Assembly (NCBI GenBank): GCA_001825115.1
Contig: MHUY01000037.1
Location: 5,717-11,886, forward strand
Source of the DNA: Candidatus Yonathbacteria bacterium RIFOXYC2_FULL_47_9
GTDB taxonomy: Bacteria; Patescibacteriota; Minisyncoccia; Phycocordibacterales; UBA1550
DNA: 6,170 nucleotides
Reading direction: 5' to 3'
Positions 5,969 through 6,170 of this stretch are shown piece by piece. The number at the start of each line of letters is the position of its first letter. Within the stretch, counting starts at the first letter, position 1. Under the pieces are notes generated by a model. That model did not search any database, was not told where the DNA came from, and saw nothing but the letters and a program-made list of their open reading frames with translations. The position numbers were made by a program, and so were the translations under genes.

Positions 5969-6055
5969 TTCGATTCCCCCCATCTCCACAAGTCGCACGG
6001 CCCAACTCTGAAAGAGTTGGGCCGTTTGCGATTGTGTGAGATGGGGGGAATCGAA
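5969..6055. repeat. Imperfect 87-nt palindrome spanning the tmRNA 3' end
   Basis: The 18 nt at 5969-5986 (T-loop to acceptor stem of tmRNA) are perfectly repeated in inverted orientation at 6038-6055. Inside them, CACAA/TTGTG (5987-5991 with 6032-6036), TCGCA/TGCGA (5993-5997 with 6027-6031) and the 12-bp inner stem continue the pairing with only small bulges (T6037, G5992, T6025-T6026). The whole stretch can therefore fold as one long hairpin. Confidence 0.85.
5997..6025 (+). terminator. Hairpin downstream of ssrA, probable terminator
   Basis: ACGGCCCAACTCT and AGAGTTGGGCCGT form a perfect 13-bp stem closed by a GAA loop, beginning 8 nt after the tmRNA 3' end. The following sequence TTGCGATTGTGTG is only mildly T-rich, so it is not a textbook intrinsic terminator. 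A role in 3'-end formation or processing of tmRNA is the likely job. Confidence 0.6.
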
Positions 6056-6170
6056 GGACGGAGCCGGTATACAAGACGAGCAAAGCGAGTGCTTGCCGGC
6101 GAGTCGGGGCCGAAGGTACTTAGTCCGCGCAAGATGTAATCATCTGAGCAGACTTAGTAACCTGTGACCG
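6056..6170. other. GC-rich stretch without a convincing gene
   Basis: No RNA gene or supported coding region is recognised to the window end. The first part (to about 6130) is visibly richer in G and C than the tmRNA region before it. Small structures are present: GCAAAGC-GAGT-GCTTGC (6080-6096) and AGATG-TAAT-CATCT (6132-6145), plus ACTTAGT repeated directly at about 6118 and 6153. A 32-codon frame (6041-6139, +) lacks a ribosome site and starts inside the inverted tmRNA copy, so it is not called. Confidence 0.4.

Larger units (their letters stand above)
5581..5988 (+). ncRNA. ssrA: tmRNA (one-piece transfer-messenger RNA)
   Basis: The RNA acts as tRNA-Ala and as mRNA to rescue stalled ribosomes. 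The ends pair as a 7-bp acceptor stem, GGGGATG (5581-5587) with CATCTCC (5981-5987), including the G3.U pair used by alanyl-tRNA synthetase, with discriminator A at 5988. CCA is not encoded (ACA follows the stem). The T-arm is GGGGG-TTCGATT-CCCCC (5964-5980), and TAGACAGG (5595-5602) matches the conserved D-region. Helix H2 is a 9-bp pairing of TCTGGTGAG (5611-5619) with CTCACCAGA (5942-5950), tying both halves into one molecule. A 10-bp hairpin (5634-5643 with 5652-5661) precedes the tag, at the place of pseudoknot 1, and 5871-5878 pairs with 5896-5903 further on. TAGAAT at 5571-5576 may be its -10, but no good -35 is seen; co-transcription with smpB is also possible. Confidence 0.96.

Noticed and set aside
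5926..6132. Minus-strand 68-codon open frame containing GESNPRADD
   Set aside because: The GESNPR peptide is the typical antisense translation of a tRNA or tmRNA T-arm and acceptor. The frame overlaps the 3' end of ssrA and is not a protein gene.
6041..6139. Plus-strand 32-codon frame beginning MGGIEG
   Set aside because: It begins within the inverted copy of the tmRNA 3' end, has no ribosome site or promoter in a fitting place, and encodes a very basic, featureless peptide. It is better explained as repeat sequence.
1..6170. CRISPR array or insertion sequence
   Set aside because: No regularly spaced repeats, transposase-like frame or paired terminal inverted repeats are visible. The only repeats are those within and just after ssrA and the promoter dyads.

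Overview
This window looks like chromosome from a small-genome, uncultivated bacterium, most likely of the Patescibacteria/CPR (Parcubacteria-like) kind. That placement is an inference. It rests on the histidine-kinase H-box of the form HQLRTP, the short leaders with few Shine-Dalgarno sites, single short transcription units, and the moderate GC content; no marker in the window fixes the lineage.

Layout. From 1 to 5020 everything reads on the minus strand. In transcription order this is a small monocistronic gene (about 45 codons, 5020-4883) with a near-consensus promoter and its own terminator; ftsH (4791-2836), followed at once by a terminator; a complete sensor histidine kinase (2737-722); and the first about 210-230 codons of a second, paralogous sensor kinase that runs off the left edge. 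From 5080 rightward the plus strand carries smpB (5115-5561) and, 19 nt later, the one-piece tmRNA gene ssrA (5581-5988). A long hairpin follows, then about 115 nt without a convincing gene. The tmRNA is identified by its paired tRNA-like ends with a G3.U pair, its T-arm, its H2 helix and an in-frame tag ending in ALVA.

How the genes fit together. SmpB and tmRNA are obligate partners in trans-translation, which rescues stalled ribosomes and tags the stalled product for proteolysis. FtsH, encoded just across the divergent promoter region, is a membrane AAA+ zinc protease, and in other bacteria this family can take ssrA-tagged substrates. The right half is therefore a protein quality-control neighbourhood. 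The left half is extracellular sensing: two tandem dCache-containing kinases with no response regulator in view.

Most notable observations: (i) an unannotated 44-45 codon gene with TTGACA-N17-TATACT and a clean terminator; (ii) divergent promoters for this gene and smpB whose -35 boxes overlap on opposite strands; (iii) extended -10 elements only 6-8 nt from the start codon of three genes, pointing to leaderless mRNAs; (iv) a tandem duplication (18-nt period) of the tmRNA resume site, giving two in-frame GCA candidates and a tag of up to 30 residues; (v) an approximately 87-nt imperfect palindrome in which the 3' end of tmRNA is repeated in inverted orientation downstream of a hairpin.
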